A stretch of DNA of 64,000 bases from Antarcticibacterium arcticum (GTDB lineage: Bacteria; Bacteroidota; Bacteroidia; Flavobacteriales; Flavobacteriaceae). The position numbers and the translations under genes were made by a program. The stretch spans positions 496,001-560,000 of the forward strand of contig NZ_CP042476.1 of assembly GCF_007993795.1 (NCBI RefSeq), in the 5' to 3' direction. The notes under the pieces are model-generated. The model had not been told where the DNA came from, searched no databases, and worked only from the letters and a program-made list of their open reading frames with translations. Shown in pieces: positions 1 to 7,411 of this stretch (position 1 is the stretch's first letter; each line of letters starts with the position of its first letter).

Positions 1-60
1 TTCCTCAAGTGCAAGGTTTACCCGGGGATCTGTAATTCCTTCATTTTCAATAAATATCAT
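1..60 (-). CDS. lplA: Lipoate--protein ligase A, N-terminal fragment (cut by window edge)
   Basis: Only the first 20 codons lie in the window, reading leftward from an ATG at 60 and staying open to base 1. The peptide contains GITDPRVNLALEE, the characteristic N-terminus of Bacteroidota lipoate-protein ligases, which attach lipoate to the E2 subunits of 2-oxoacid dehydrogenases. No catalytic residue is visible. The assignment rests on recognising this short N-terminus, so it is good but not certain. Confidence 0.7.
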   Translation of the reverse strand, partial: MIFIENEGITDPRVNLALEE

Positions 61-297
61 TAATTGAGCTTTAAGATCCTGCAATTACGGGACCGGTTAA
101 TTGGTATTGAAACAAAGTTACCAAAAGCAAATTATAAGGACATTTTTATAAGAAGAAAAATTGATGGGTAAAAAGTGAAATCTTTCTCCCCACGGCTTCA
201 AATAACCATTAGTATTTTTTAATTTTAAAACATACAAAAGCCGCTCCGAAAATTGAAGATGACCTGTTTGCCTTAAAGGAATTCAATATACCTCATA

Positions 298-467
298 TTA
301 TTCCTCGGTGATCAATAAGGCAAGATCTTCTGAAATTTCTGCATTTGGAGTTACTCCATGAACCTTTTCACATGAATTGCAGCCTGATTAAGAACTTTCT
401 GAGGAGACTCTCCTCTTATAACTGCATCACAATCAAACCCCGCGTCTCTGCAATATATCGTCTTCAT
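298..467 (-). pseudogene. DUF1059-like small protein, single-base frameshift
   Basis: From an ATG at 467 the frame reads MKTIYCRDAGFDCDAVIRGE and stops after 39 codons at 351. A second frame, offset by one, continues KVHGVTPNAEISEDLALLITEE and stops at 298. Adding one base to the run of four T (plus strand, 365-368) joins the two into a 56-residue protein. That protein has the DUF1059 pattern: an N-terminal Cys-x(6)-Cys region and a C-terminal helix. The family is of unknown function. The break is either real decay or a homopolymer error in the assembly. The gene lies between lplA and the MBL gene and has no obvious promoter of its own. Confidence 0.6.
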
Positions 468-605
468 AATGGTAGGTTTTAATTAAGGTGATTGAGTCCA
501 AACTCCACCAGCCTACCATAAATATATTAAATAAGTTTTAAATAGGCCCCCAGGGAAACTATGTACAAATAACTGGCCATTTAAACCAGGCTCTGTCGCC
601 AAATA

Positions 606-1994
606 TTAATCTCCTTTTATTTCCTTTTCAAACTTAAAACTCACAACTTCGTTTAATTTTGGCTGGTGGGTTTTCCAGTTATATGTATCCTTTATTTTAA
701 GCCGTAGTGAATCTGCTGCCGGTTCTTCGCCGTGTATAAGAAAGATCTTTTCAGGGATATTCTTTAAATGAGATAACCAGTCCAACAACTCCTGTTGATC
801 TGCGTGGGCAGAAAGACTTTGAATTTCCATCACTTTCGCTTTTACAGGAAGATATTCTCCAAAGATCTTAATCTCGTGAACTCCTTCCTGTAATTCCCTG
901 CCTCTGGTACCTTCAGCCTGGAAACCCACAAGAATTAAAATTGTAGTGGGATTTGAGATGGCATATTTAAGGTAGGTTAAAACCCTTCCGCCGGTTACCA
1001 TGCCACTTCCTGCAATTACAACCTTGGCCCTTTTATCATCTATGGTATCCCAGGTTTCTTTAAAAGATTTGATCACATTAAAATGTTCCTGCATTTCATT
1101 AAGCTCGCCCGCGTTAAGCTTATGCCAATTTGAGAAATTCCTGAAAATATCATATACCTTATTTCCCATTGGACTGTCAATAAAAATGGGAATATGTGGG
1201 ATCTTCTTCTTTTTGTATAGTTGGAATAATATATACATAAGAGTTTGCATCCTTTCTACTGCAAAACTTGGGATTATTAGTGATCCGCGCTTTTCTATCG
1301 TTTCTTTAATAGCTTCTGTTAATATGACCTCTGTATCATTTTCGGGATGCAACCTGTTCCCGTAGGTACTCTCCATAAAAATAAAATCTGCCCATTCGGG
1401 TTTTACAGGTGCTTCGAGCAAAAGATCCTTATCCCTTCCAATATCTCCTGAAAAAAGGAAAATTTTTCCGTAGATATCAAATTCAATGTAACAGGCTCCC
1501 AGAATATGGCCATTTTTCTCGTACTTATACTTTATACCCGGTGCAAGTTGTACCCATTCAGAAATTGCAGTATGCTTAAATAATCTTATGGTTTGCTGTA
1601 CATCCTCTGTGGTATAAAATGCCTCTGCAGGATCATGTATGCTGTAGCCTTCGTTATTGGCCCGCTCTGCATCCTCTTCCTGGATTTTTGCACTGTCTTC
1701 CATAATAACGGCTGCAATTGCCAGGGTTGGGGCCGTACCTATAATTGGTCCTTTAAATCCCTGCAAGACCAATCTGGGAAGGTATCCTGTATGGTCCAGG
1801 TGCCCGTGGGTGAGTAAGACGGCATCAATTTGAGATGCAGGGAAATCCAGAGGATCCCAGTTTAAAAGCCGCAATTCCTTTAAACCCTGAAACATCCCAC
1901 AATCAACCATAACATTATAACCCGGGGTTTCCACAACAAATTTGGACCCCGTAACGGTCCCCGAGGCTCCAAGAAAATGCACTTTAACTTCCAT
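606..1994 (-). CDS. Beta-CASP metallo-beta-lactamase-fold RNA-processing exonuclease
   Basis: 462 residues, the normal length for this family (CPSF-like/YsiA type). The metallo-beta-lactamase core shows GASGTVTG near the start, the zinc motif HGHLDH at residues 63-68, a GHILGA histidine and SGDIGR. The beta-CASP insert carries SFAVERMQTL and SGMVTGGRV. The C-terminal RMMBL part has SLSAHADQQELLDWL and a final LIHGE. Such enzymes are cytoplasmic, zinc-dependent RNA nucleases. It is the last gene of the leftward Usp operon, 6 bp after the ATP-cone gene, which links it to stress-time RNA turnover by inference only. Confidence 0.9.
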   Translation of the reverse strand: MEVKVHFLGASGTVTGSKFVVETPGYNVMVDCGMFQGLKELRLLNWDPLDFPASQIDAVLLTHGHLDHTGYLPRLVLQGFKGPIIGTAPTLAIAAVIMEDSAKIQEEDAERANNEGYSIHDPAEAFYTTEDVQQTIRLFKHTAISEWVQLAPGIKYKYEKNGHILGACYIEFDIYGKIFLFSGDIGRDKDLLLEAPVKPEWADFIFMESTYGNRLHPENDTEVILTEAIKETIEKRGSLIIPSFAVERMQTLMYILFQLYKKKKIPHIPIFIDSPMGNKVYDIFRNFSNWHKLNAGELNEMQEHFNVIKSFKETWDTIDDKRAKVVIAGSGMVTGGRVLTYLKYAISNPTTILILVGFQAEGTRGRELQEGVHEIKIFGEYLPVKAKVMEIQSLSAHADQQELLDWLSHLKNIPEKIFLIHGEEPAADSLRLKIKDTYNWKTHQPKLNEVVSFKFEKEIKGD

Positions 1995-2000
1995 GTGTGT

Positions 2001-2861
2001 TCATTTCAGGGGTTTTTTAAAATGGCAGAGCTCTTTCATTTCCAAAAGGATCCTGGCTTTTCTTTCTCCCGAAATATCCAGGTGATCCAGGTAAAAATTA
2101 TCCTCTGTTAATTCTTTGCATAATACGACATCACGGCTAAGCAAAAACTGTTTTTCACGCTGTGTAAGCAAGGTGGAAACCGTGATTGGATATAAACCAG
2201 TGTGGTCTATCCTGTCTTTAAGAGCATTTCCTTTGGGCAGGTCCCAACTCAACAGGTTAAGGCCTATACATTTACTATATTGGATGGCATCATGGGAAAA
2301 ACGCGTATTGGTCACAACCCAGCCCTCATTGAAAGCAGGATGGGCTGGATCTTTTTCATGGCTAAAGTTAAAGATATCAGTAAACCTGGAGTGTATGTAT
2401 AACGGGGTTTTGACATCGCAGAATTTTCCCGGATCACTATGAAATTTACATTCCATTATAAAGGTTTCTTTATGGTTTGTGGCCACAACGTCTACTTCAT
2501 GTTTTACACATTTACCCTGCATTATTTTCCCTATTTGAATTGAAAAGCCTGTATGACGAAAGATAGCTCCTATAAATTTCTCAAAAGGAAAACCGGTGGG
2601 GCCCAATTCATAAATTGCTCTTTTTAATTTATAACGCGAAGCCGAATAACTATTTTTTTCCTTTAATATATTAAAAGCCCGGTTATAAACCTCGCGGGTT
2701 GTAATCCCATCATATAATTCATTTTTCAACTTTTGAAGAACCGTATGGATAAGGGAATCTTCAGTTCCTGCTTTTTTAAGGGAAGCCGCCACTTTATCCA
2801 TGGAGAATTTGACCTTCTCTCCCGAAGCTTTTATAATGTATAGGTTTTTTTTTGTGCTCAT
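2001..2861 (-). CDS. ATP-cone domain protein with Mrr-like nuclease fold
   Basis: The ATG at 2861 is preferred over an upstream in-frame TTG at 2879; it gives 286 residues. Residues up to about 90 form an ATP-cone like the nucleotide-sensing domain of ribonucleotide reductase and NrdR (IIKASGEKVKFS...SRYKLKRAIYELGP). The middle part resembles an Mrr/PD-(D/E)xK nuclease: an EVDVVA strand, then IMECKFH with the expected E-x-K order. It may cut or bind DNA in a nucleotide-dependent way; no substrate can be inferred. It lies between Usp and the MBL exonuclease with short gaps, so it is probably co-transcribed. Confidence 0.75.
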   Translation of the reverse strand: MSTKKNLYIIKASGEKVKFSMDKVAASLKKAGTEDSLIHTVLQKLKNELYDGITTREVYNRAFNILKEKNSYSASRYKLKRAIYELGPTGFPFEKFIGAIFRHTGFSIQIGKIMQGKCVKHEVDVVATNHKETFIMECKFHSDPGKFCDVKTPLYIHSRFTDIFNFSHEKDPAHPAFNEGWVVTNTRFSHDAIQYSKCIGLNLLSWDLPKGNALKDRIDHTGLYPITVSTLLTQREKQFLLSRDVVLCKELTEDNFYLDHLDISGERKARILLEMKELCHFKKPLK

Positions 2862-2903
2862 TATGAAGTTTGATTTCAACCTATCCCGGAAAACAAAAGA
2901 ATT

Positions 2904-3758
2904 TTAATGATGCTCCTGCAGTACCAGTATTGGAAATTGAGGAGATTCGCTTAGTTCTTTCACCAGGGAACTGGTGAATAATGCTGAAAAAAATCCGTGT
3001 TTGCGGTTGTATAATGCAAGGATCGTACTGCTGCGGCTTTCCATAAAAGCGTGTATACCCGGTGCGACTGAAATATTTGTAAGGGTGTGAAAACTATGAT
3101 CTATACCTTCAAAATATTCTGTAAGTAATTCCTTGTTTCCTTCCTGCTCATCGGTGATTTTTCGGTCACCGTTAATATTTAAAATACGAATGGGGGCATT
3201 AAGTTTGGAGGCAATATCTACCAACGTAGCGAGCTCTCTGCGCTTGTAATAATATTTAAAATTGGTTGCAAATACTATTTCTGCTTTCGCAACTTCTGGT
3301 GATTTGGAAATTTCAGGAATTACCAGGATGGGGCATTTTTTTACATTTTCAATTATTGTAACAGCATTGCTCCCATAGAGAGCATTCATAGGGTTACCTT
3401 CCCCTTTTGTGCCCATCACTACCAGATTTATTTCTTTGCTTTTAATTATCTCCTTAACAGCATTTAAAACGTTATTGTATACCGAGATCATTTCAAAGGT
3501 ATGCCTTGAGTTATCTGCCGTTGATTGTAAACCATCCAACAAATCTTCGAGGCCTTTTTCTGAAGTAGCTTTGGCCTCTTCAAAGGATTTTTCGCCCGGT
3601 TCAGGGGTTATTATACTATCTGTTGTAAAATGGTATAGCTGGTAAGCATTTAAAAGGAAGAAAGTACATTCCTCATCCTTATAAAGAGTTGTGGCATAAT
3701 TCAATGCATTCCAGGCATTCTTTGAAAAATCTGTTGGAATTAAAATGCGCTTTTTCAT
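2904..3758 (-). CDS. Universal stress protein, two-domain (copy 1)
   Basis: 284 residues with two UspA folds. The first begins ILIPTDFSKNAWNALNYA and has the ATP-binding G-x2-G-x9-G-S motif (GTKGEGNPMNALYGS). The second lacks that motif and ends with KHGFFSALFTSSLVKEL...PILVLQ. It is fourth in a run of four related genes transcribed leftward, 29 bp after the next copy. Usp proteins are cytoplasmic ATP- or AMP-binding stress factors, often induced by oxygen limitation or growth arrest. Regulation is probably from the promoter at 6409-6453. Confidence 0.92.
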   Translation of the reverse strand: MKKRILIPTDFSKNAWNALNYATTLYKDEECTFFLLNAYQLYHFTTDSIITPEPGEKSFEEAKATSEKGLEDLLDGLQSTADNSRHTFEMISVYNNVLNAVKEIIKSKEINLVVMGTKGEGNPMNALYGSNAVTIIENVKKCPILVIPEISKSPEVAKAEIVFATNFKYYYKRRELATLVDIASKLNAPIRILNINGDRKITDEQEGNKELLTEYFEGIDHSFHTLTNISVAPGIHAFMESRSSTILALYNRKHGFFSALFTSSLVKELSESPQFPILVLQEHH

Positions 3759-3787
3759 ATTTTAAGAGTTTACATTCACCAATTATC

Positions 3788-4642
3788 CTAATATTCTTCC
3801 CGCTTTAATTGAAGAACCAGCACGGGTATCTGGGAATAATTCCCAAGATTTTTATAAAGAGGTTCTAATAGTATATTTTCAAAAAAACTGTGTTTTTTAT
3901 TAAGGAAAGCAATCATATCACTACCCCGGCTTTCAGTAAACGTGTATATACCTATAGGAATTGAAACGTTCGCCAGGTGATGAAAACTGTGAGGTGTGCT
4001 TTTTAAAATTGCTTCCAGCGCTTGCTTTTTATCTTTTTGCATTTGAGTTAATGCAGTAGTTTCTTCAATATGTAATACTCTTAAAGACGCATTATTGCGT
4101 GACAAAAACCTTTTAATAAAACTAAAATCTTCAGGCCTGAAATCCATCTTGTAGCTTGTTGGCAATACTACCTCATTTAAGCCTTTATACTTTACGTGAG
4201 AAGGAATTGCCAGAATAGGGCAATTACGAACTTCTTCCATAATGTTTTTTGTATTTCTCCCAAATGCAACATCATGAGCGGCTGTATTGCCTTGAGTGCC
4301 AATAATAACTGCCTCCACCGGTGCAGATTCTATTTGCAGGTTAATAGCAGGGACCAGGTGATCATTTTGAGATACGGTAGTAAAATTATGGTTAAGGTTG
4401 GAATATTCTATTTCCAGGTTATTTACAAGATCTTGAAGTTTATCTATTGAATCCTTTTTGGCTTGTTCCAGGATATGTTTTGCAGGTTCAGGCATTAAAA
4501 GACTGTTGGCAAAATACCCTTCGATGTTATAGGCATTAAGAAAAATGAAATGGCAGGTCTCCCTTCTATAAAGATTGATTGCATACACTGCCGCATTCAA
4601 AGCATTATCTGAAAAATCTGTGGGCAGAAGAATAGTTTTCAT
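3788..4642 (-). CDS. Universal stress protein, two-domain (copy 2)
   Basis: 284 residues, the same architecture as its neighbours. Domain 1 starts ILLPTDFSDNALNAAVYA and carries GTQGNTAAHDVAFGRNT. That fits G-x2-G-x9-G, but Arg replaces the usual Ser/Thr after the last Gly, so nucleotide binding may differ. Domain 2 has the shared KHSFFENILLEPL segment without a nucleotide motif. It lies 2 bp downstream of copy 3, so the two are probably translationally coupled. The copies are clearly divergent from one another, which argues for old duplications. Confidence 0.92.
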   Translation of the reverse strand: MKTILLPTDFSDNALNAAVYAINLYRRETCHFIFLNAYNIEGYFANSLLMPEPAKHILEQAKKDSIDKLQDLVNNLEIEYSNLNHNFTTVSQNDHLVPAINLQIESAPVEAVIIGTQGNTAAHDVAFGRNTKNIMEEVRNCPILAIPSHVKYKGLNEVVLPTSYKMDFRPEDFSFIKRFLSRNNASLRVLHIEETTALTQMQKDKKQALEAILKSTPHSFHHLANVSIPIGIYTFTESRGSDMIAFLNKKHSFFENILLEPLYKNLGNYSQIPVLVLQLKREEY

Positions 4643-4644
4643 AC

Positions 4645-5499
4645 TTATTTATTGAATTTGCCAGATGGGATCACTAAAAAAGGTGTTTTTACCCTAAAGC
4701 CTATTTCGTTGATCACGGGCCGGAACAGCAAATTTTCGAAGAATGAGTGTTTATTGCTAATCATTGCCAGAACATCCGGCTCATGCTCTTCCTGAAATTC
4801 ATAGATCCCCTCAGTAACAGTATTCTTTTCTATGCTGTAAAACTGGTGGGGAACATCTTCGAAGTAATTGGCCAGGATTTTTTTTGATTTTTCCTGTTCC
4901 GCCTCCAAAGGATATCCAAAAAAGACATGCAGGATATGAATTTTAGCATTGTTTTCTTTAACGAGGTGTTTTAATAATTTCAAAAGCTCCCGGGTGTAAT
5001 TAATATCATAATCTGTAGGAAAGAGGATACTTTCCGGGGTTTTAAAATCGCAGCCGGAGGGAATTGCAAGTAATGGACATATCGCCCGTTTAATGGCGTG
5101 CACGGTATGTGTGCCAAAAAGAATTTGAGCAGCACCTGTGGCTCCCTGGGTACCCATAATCACAAGGTCTATATTCCGGGATTGAACCTGCTCCTTTATT
5201 TCCTCGTTTAGCAAACTAAAAGAGGGGATAAGCTCATAGGAATGCAGGTCATTAGGATATTCTGTTATAATCCTGTTTTTAACTTTTTCCAAACCACTCT
5301 GGGAATTATTCTTATAAACTTCATCCAAACTAAGGGAAGCAGCCGGGCTGTAAAGGATGTAATCTGAATCATACAAAACCGGTGTATAAGTATTCAACAG
5401 GAAGAATGTGCATTTCTCATTTTGGAATAGCTGTACTGCATATTTAATCGCATTGAATGCATTTTCAGAAAAATCTGTAGGAAGTAATATTTTTTTCAT
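4645..5499 (-). CDS. Universal stress protein, two-domain (copy 3)
   Basis: 284 residues. Domain 1 starts ILLPTDFSENAFNAIKYA and has the nucleotide motif GTQGATGAAQILFGTHT. Domain 2 begins ESILFPTDYDINYTREL and ends with KHSFFENLLFRPVINEI and FLVIPSG. It is followed after 2 bp by copy 2. The first-domain ATP motif is intact while the second domain appears degenerate, as in all four copies. Function is inferred only at family level: stress or dormancy protein. Confidence 0.92.
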   Translation of the reverse strand: MKKILLPTDFSENAFNAIKYAVQLFQNEKCTFFLLNTYTPVLYDSDYILYSPAASLSLDEVYKNNSQSGLEKVKNRIITEYPNDLHSYELIPSFSLLNEEIKEQVQSRNIDLVIMGTQGATGAAQILFGTHTVHAIKRAICPLLAIPSGCDFKTPESILFPTDYDINYTRELLKLLKHLVKENNAKIHILHVFFGYPLEAEQEKSKKILANYFEDVPHQFYSIEKNTVTEGIYEFQEEHEPDVLAMISNKHSFFENLLFRPVINEIGFRVKTPFLVIPSGKFNK

Positions 5500-5532
5500 G
5501 ACAATGAGCTTTAGGCCAGGTAATGTAATAAC

Positions 5533-6387
5533 CTATCTGCATTCCCTGTAAAAATTCTGTAATACAAGGAAAGGGATCTTAGGATAAAGGCTTATTTTAT
5601 CAATAGTTGATTCATACAATATATTTTCCAGGTAGGTATGCCTGGAGTTTGCCATTACAAGGAGATCTATTTTCAAATGTTCCAGTTGCTCATAGATTAC
5701 CCGTTCCCGTGAGGCCTCATCTACCCGGTGATATTGGAAATATTCTTCCAGGAACTGAGTTTTTATAAATTCAAAATTTTCTTTTTGCCGAAGGGATTCT
5801 ATGGGGAAATTTGAAATATAAAGCATATGTATGGTAGCAGGAAAAGATTTGCTTATTTCGGCCACCAGCTTTAATTCCCTTTTTTGATATGGCAACATAA
5901 AATTGGTTGGAAACAATATATGCTGAAGGTCCTGAAATTTATAATTTTCAGGAATTGACAAGACCGGGCACTGTACATATTTTATAACCTGTAGGGTATT
6001 GCTGCCAAATGTCAACTGCCGGTCATTGGTCTTGCCACGGGTTCCCATAACCGCAATATCGGCCTCCTCTTTGTCAACCAGCTCATTGAGCTCATCTATT
6101 AAATGGCCGAAGGCAACGTGGGCTTGAAACCGGTGCCTAGGATTTGGAGAGAATTCCTGGATCTCCCTGAGAATAACTTCAAGTTGAGATTCGTATTTTT
6201 TTTGAAGGTCTTCTTTTACAGCATCCATTGCGGTGCGGGTGAGAATCTCTTTGTTATTATACACTTCCTCCGCAAAAGCATGCAGGATATGAAATTCACT
6301 TATTTCGTGTTTAAACAATTCCACCGCATATTTTAATGCGTTCATTGCATTTTCTGAAAAATCTGAAGGGACCACAATCTTTCTCAT
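5533..6387 (-). CDS. Universal stress protein, two-domain (copy 4, operon leader)
   Basis: The ATG at 6387 gives MRKIVVPSDFSENAMNALKYA, the family start. An upstream in-frame TTG at 6411 is rejected because the predicted -7 box (6409-6416) overlaps it. Domain 1 has GTRGKTNDRQLTFGSNT (G-x2-G-x9-G-S); domain 2 has SRHTYLENILYESTI. It is the first gene of the leftward stress operon. Its leader is predicted to be about 18 nt long, and an FNR-like palindrome is centred at 6445.5. Confidence 0.92.
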   Translation of the reverse strand: MRKIVVPSDFSENAMNALKYAVELFKHEISEFHILHAFAEEVYNNKEILTRTAMDAVKEDLQKKYESQLEVILREIQEFSPNPRHRFQAHVAFGHLIDELNELVDKEEADIAVMGTRGKTNDRQLTFGSNTLQVIKYVQCPVLSIPENYKFQDLQHILFPTNFMLPYQKRELKLVAEISKSFPATIHMLYISNFPIESLRQKENFEFIKTQFLEEYFQYHRVDEASRERVIYEQLEHLKIDLLVMANSRHTYLENILYESTIDKISLYPKIPFLVLQNFYRECR

Positions 6388-6408
6388 AGCCGGAATATTT
6401 AATACTCT

Positions 6409-6453
6409 CAAAGTTATATATAATCAATCTCTTAAAATATGACCAATGTCAGG
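6409..6453 (-). promoter_or_regulatory. FNR-like palindrome plus -7 box for the Usp operon
   Basis: The palindrome TATGAC-CAAT-GTCAGG (6438-6453) is centred at 6445.5. On the minus strand a perfect -7 box, TAACTTTG, occupies 6416-6409. Its first base is 29.5 bp from the palindrome centre, as at the other sites in this window. This puts the operator near -41.5 and the start near 6405. Confidence 0.7.
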
Positions 6454-6624
6454 TAATAATGCCCTGTAATTTCACAAAAGCCTTAATATCAATTAATTTT
6501 ATGCTCATTGGTCAAACTTAAATTATAGGCTTGACGGCCAAAAGGTTTAAATACAAGCTTCTTAAATTTAAGCTTAAATTTTTCATTTTAAGTCATTATT
6601 TCGACTTTAATATTTGGGTTAGTG

Positions 6625-6669
6625 GGTGATCTTTATCATAATATTTCTCGTATCTTACTGTTATATTTA
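6625..6669 (+). promoter_or_regulatory. FNR-like palindrome plus -7 box for the TerB/ATPase operon
   Basis: GGTGAT-CTTT-ATCATA (6625-6640, centre 6632.5) keeps the TGAT-N4-ATCA core. TATATTTA (6662-6669) matches TAnnTTTG at five of six positions and begins 29.5 bp from the centre. The predicted start is near 6673, about 32 nt before the ATG at 6705. With the site at 6445.5 it makes a divergent pair of similarly controlled promoters. Confidence 0.6.
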
Positions 6670-6704
6670 ACCTATATAAGTTACCCTTTAAAACCTGACC
6701 TCCC

Positions 6705-7094
6705 ATGGAATCTGTAAAAAAATTATATGAGAATCTTGGAAAGTTGTTTTATGCAATTGCTGCGGTAGATGATGAAATTCATAAAGAAGAAATAGATACC
6801 TTAAAAAAAATCGTTCAACGGGACTGGGTAAGGGTAGATGATTTTCACGATGAATTTGGCACAGACGCGGCTTATTTTATTGAGATTATCTTTGACTGGA
6901 TGGATGAAAATAAACCTCCGGCTTACCAGGCCTTTTATGAGTTCAAAGATTTCAAGGAAGATAATGAAGGCTTGTTCACAACCAGGATTAATAAACTTAT
7001 ATGGAAAACCGCTCTGAGTATTTCTGAATCTTTTGAGGAGCGAAATCCCGAAGAACAAACTATGCTTTCCAAGCTTCGGGAACTAATTCAATAA
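6705..7094 (+). CDS. TerB-like small helical protein
   Basis: 129 residues, predicted all-helical and acidic. The N-terminal stretch LFYAIAAVDDEIHKEEID resembles the metal-binding acidic helix of TerB/DjlA-type domains (AxxDGxxxxxE). No signal peptide or membrane segment, so probably cytoplasmic. It opens the rightward operon and is followed after 10 bp by a zinc-ribbon gene. The function is unknown; the TerB resemblance is by eye and moderate. Confidence 0.7.
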   Translation: MESVKKLYENLGKLFYAIAAVDDEIHKEEIDTLKKIVQRDWVRVDDFHDEFGTDAAYFIEIIFDWMDENKPPAYQAFYEFKDFKEDNEGLFTTRINKLIWKTALSISESFEERNPEEQTMLSKLRELIQ

Positions 7095-7104
7095 TAATTT
7101 TCTT

Positions 7105-7368
7105 ATGAAACCACTACAATGTCAAAGTTGCGGAATGATGTTTCCAAAAGAAGATGTGGGTACTAACCGCGATAATTCCCCCAATGAGGATTTTTGTTAT
7201 AATTGTTTTCAAAACGGAGAATTTACAGATCATCATTTGACGCTTCATAATCTTGAGATAAGATTGCTTGAAATGGCCAAGTTACATAACGAGATCTCCC
7301 TGGAGGAAGCGCAGCAAATAATAAGAGTATTGCCCGATCTAAAAAGATGGCGAATGAACCATATTTAA
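7105..7368 (+). CDS. Zinc-ribbon protein
   Basis: 87 residues. The N-terminus has two CxxC pairs (CQSCGMMF and CYNCFQNGEF) separated by an acidic NEDF loop, the pattern of the putative zinc-ribbon family found in small bacterial proteins. The C-terminal half is a charged helix. It lies 10 bp after the TerB-like gene and 43 bp before the P-type ATPase, so probably in the same operon. A nucleic-acid or protein-binding role is possible but not shown. Confidence 0.75.
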   Translation: MKPLQCQSCGMMFPKEDVGTNRDNSPNEDFCYNCFQNGEFTDHHLTLHNLEIRLLEMAKLHNEISLEEAQQIIRVLPDLKRWRMNHI

Positions 7369-7411
7369 TATTACAAAACATCTTGCCGGGTTGAAACACT
7401 AAGAAGTAAAT

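Noticed and set aside
210..308. Short plus-strand ORF with protein-like composition
   Set aside because: No start codon after the in-frame stop at 210, no recognisable family, and it overlaps the end of the DUF1059-like gene.
1000..1817. Plus-strand ORFs of 74-121 codons
   Set aside because: Antisense shadows of the MBL exonuclease gene. The same applies to the other long antisense frames, such as 42422-43081 and 26760-27224.
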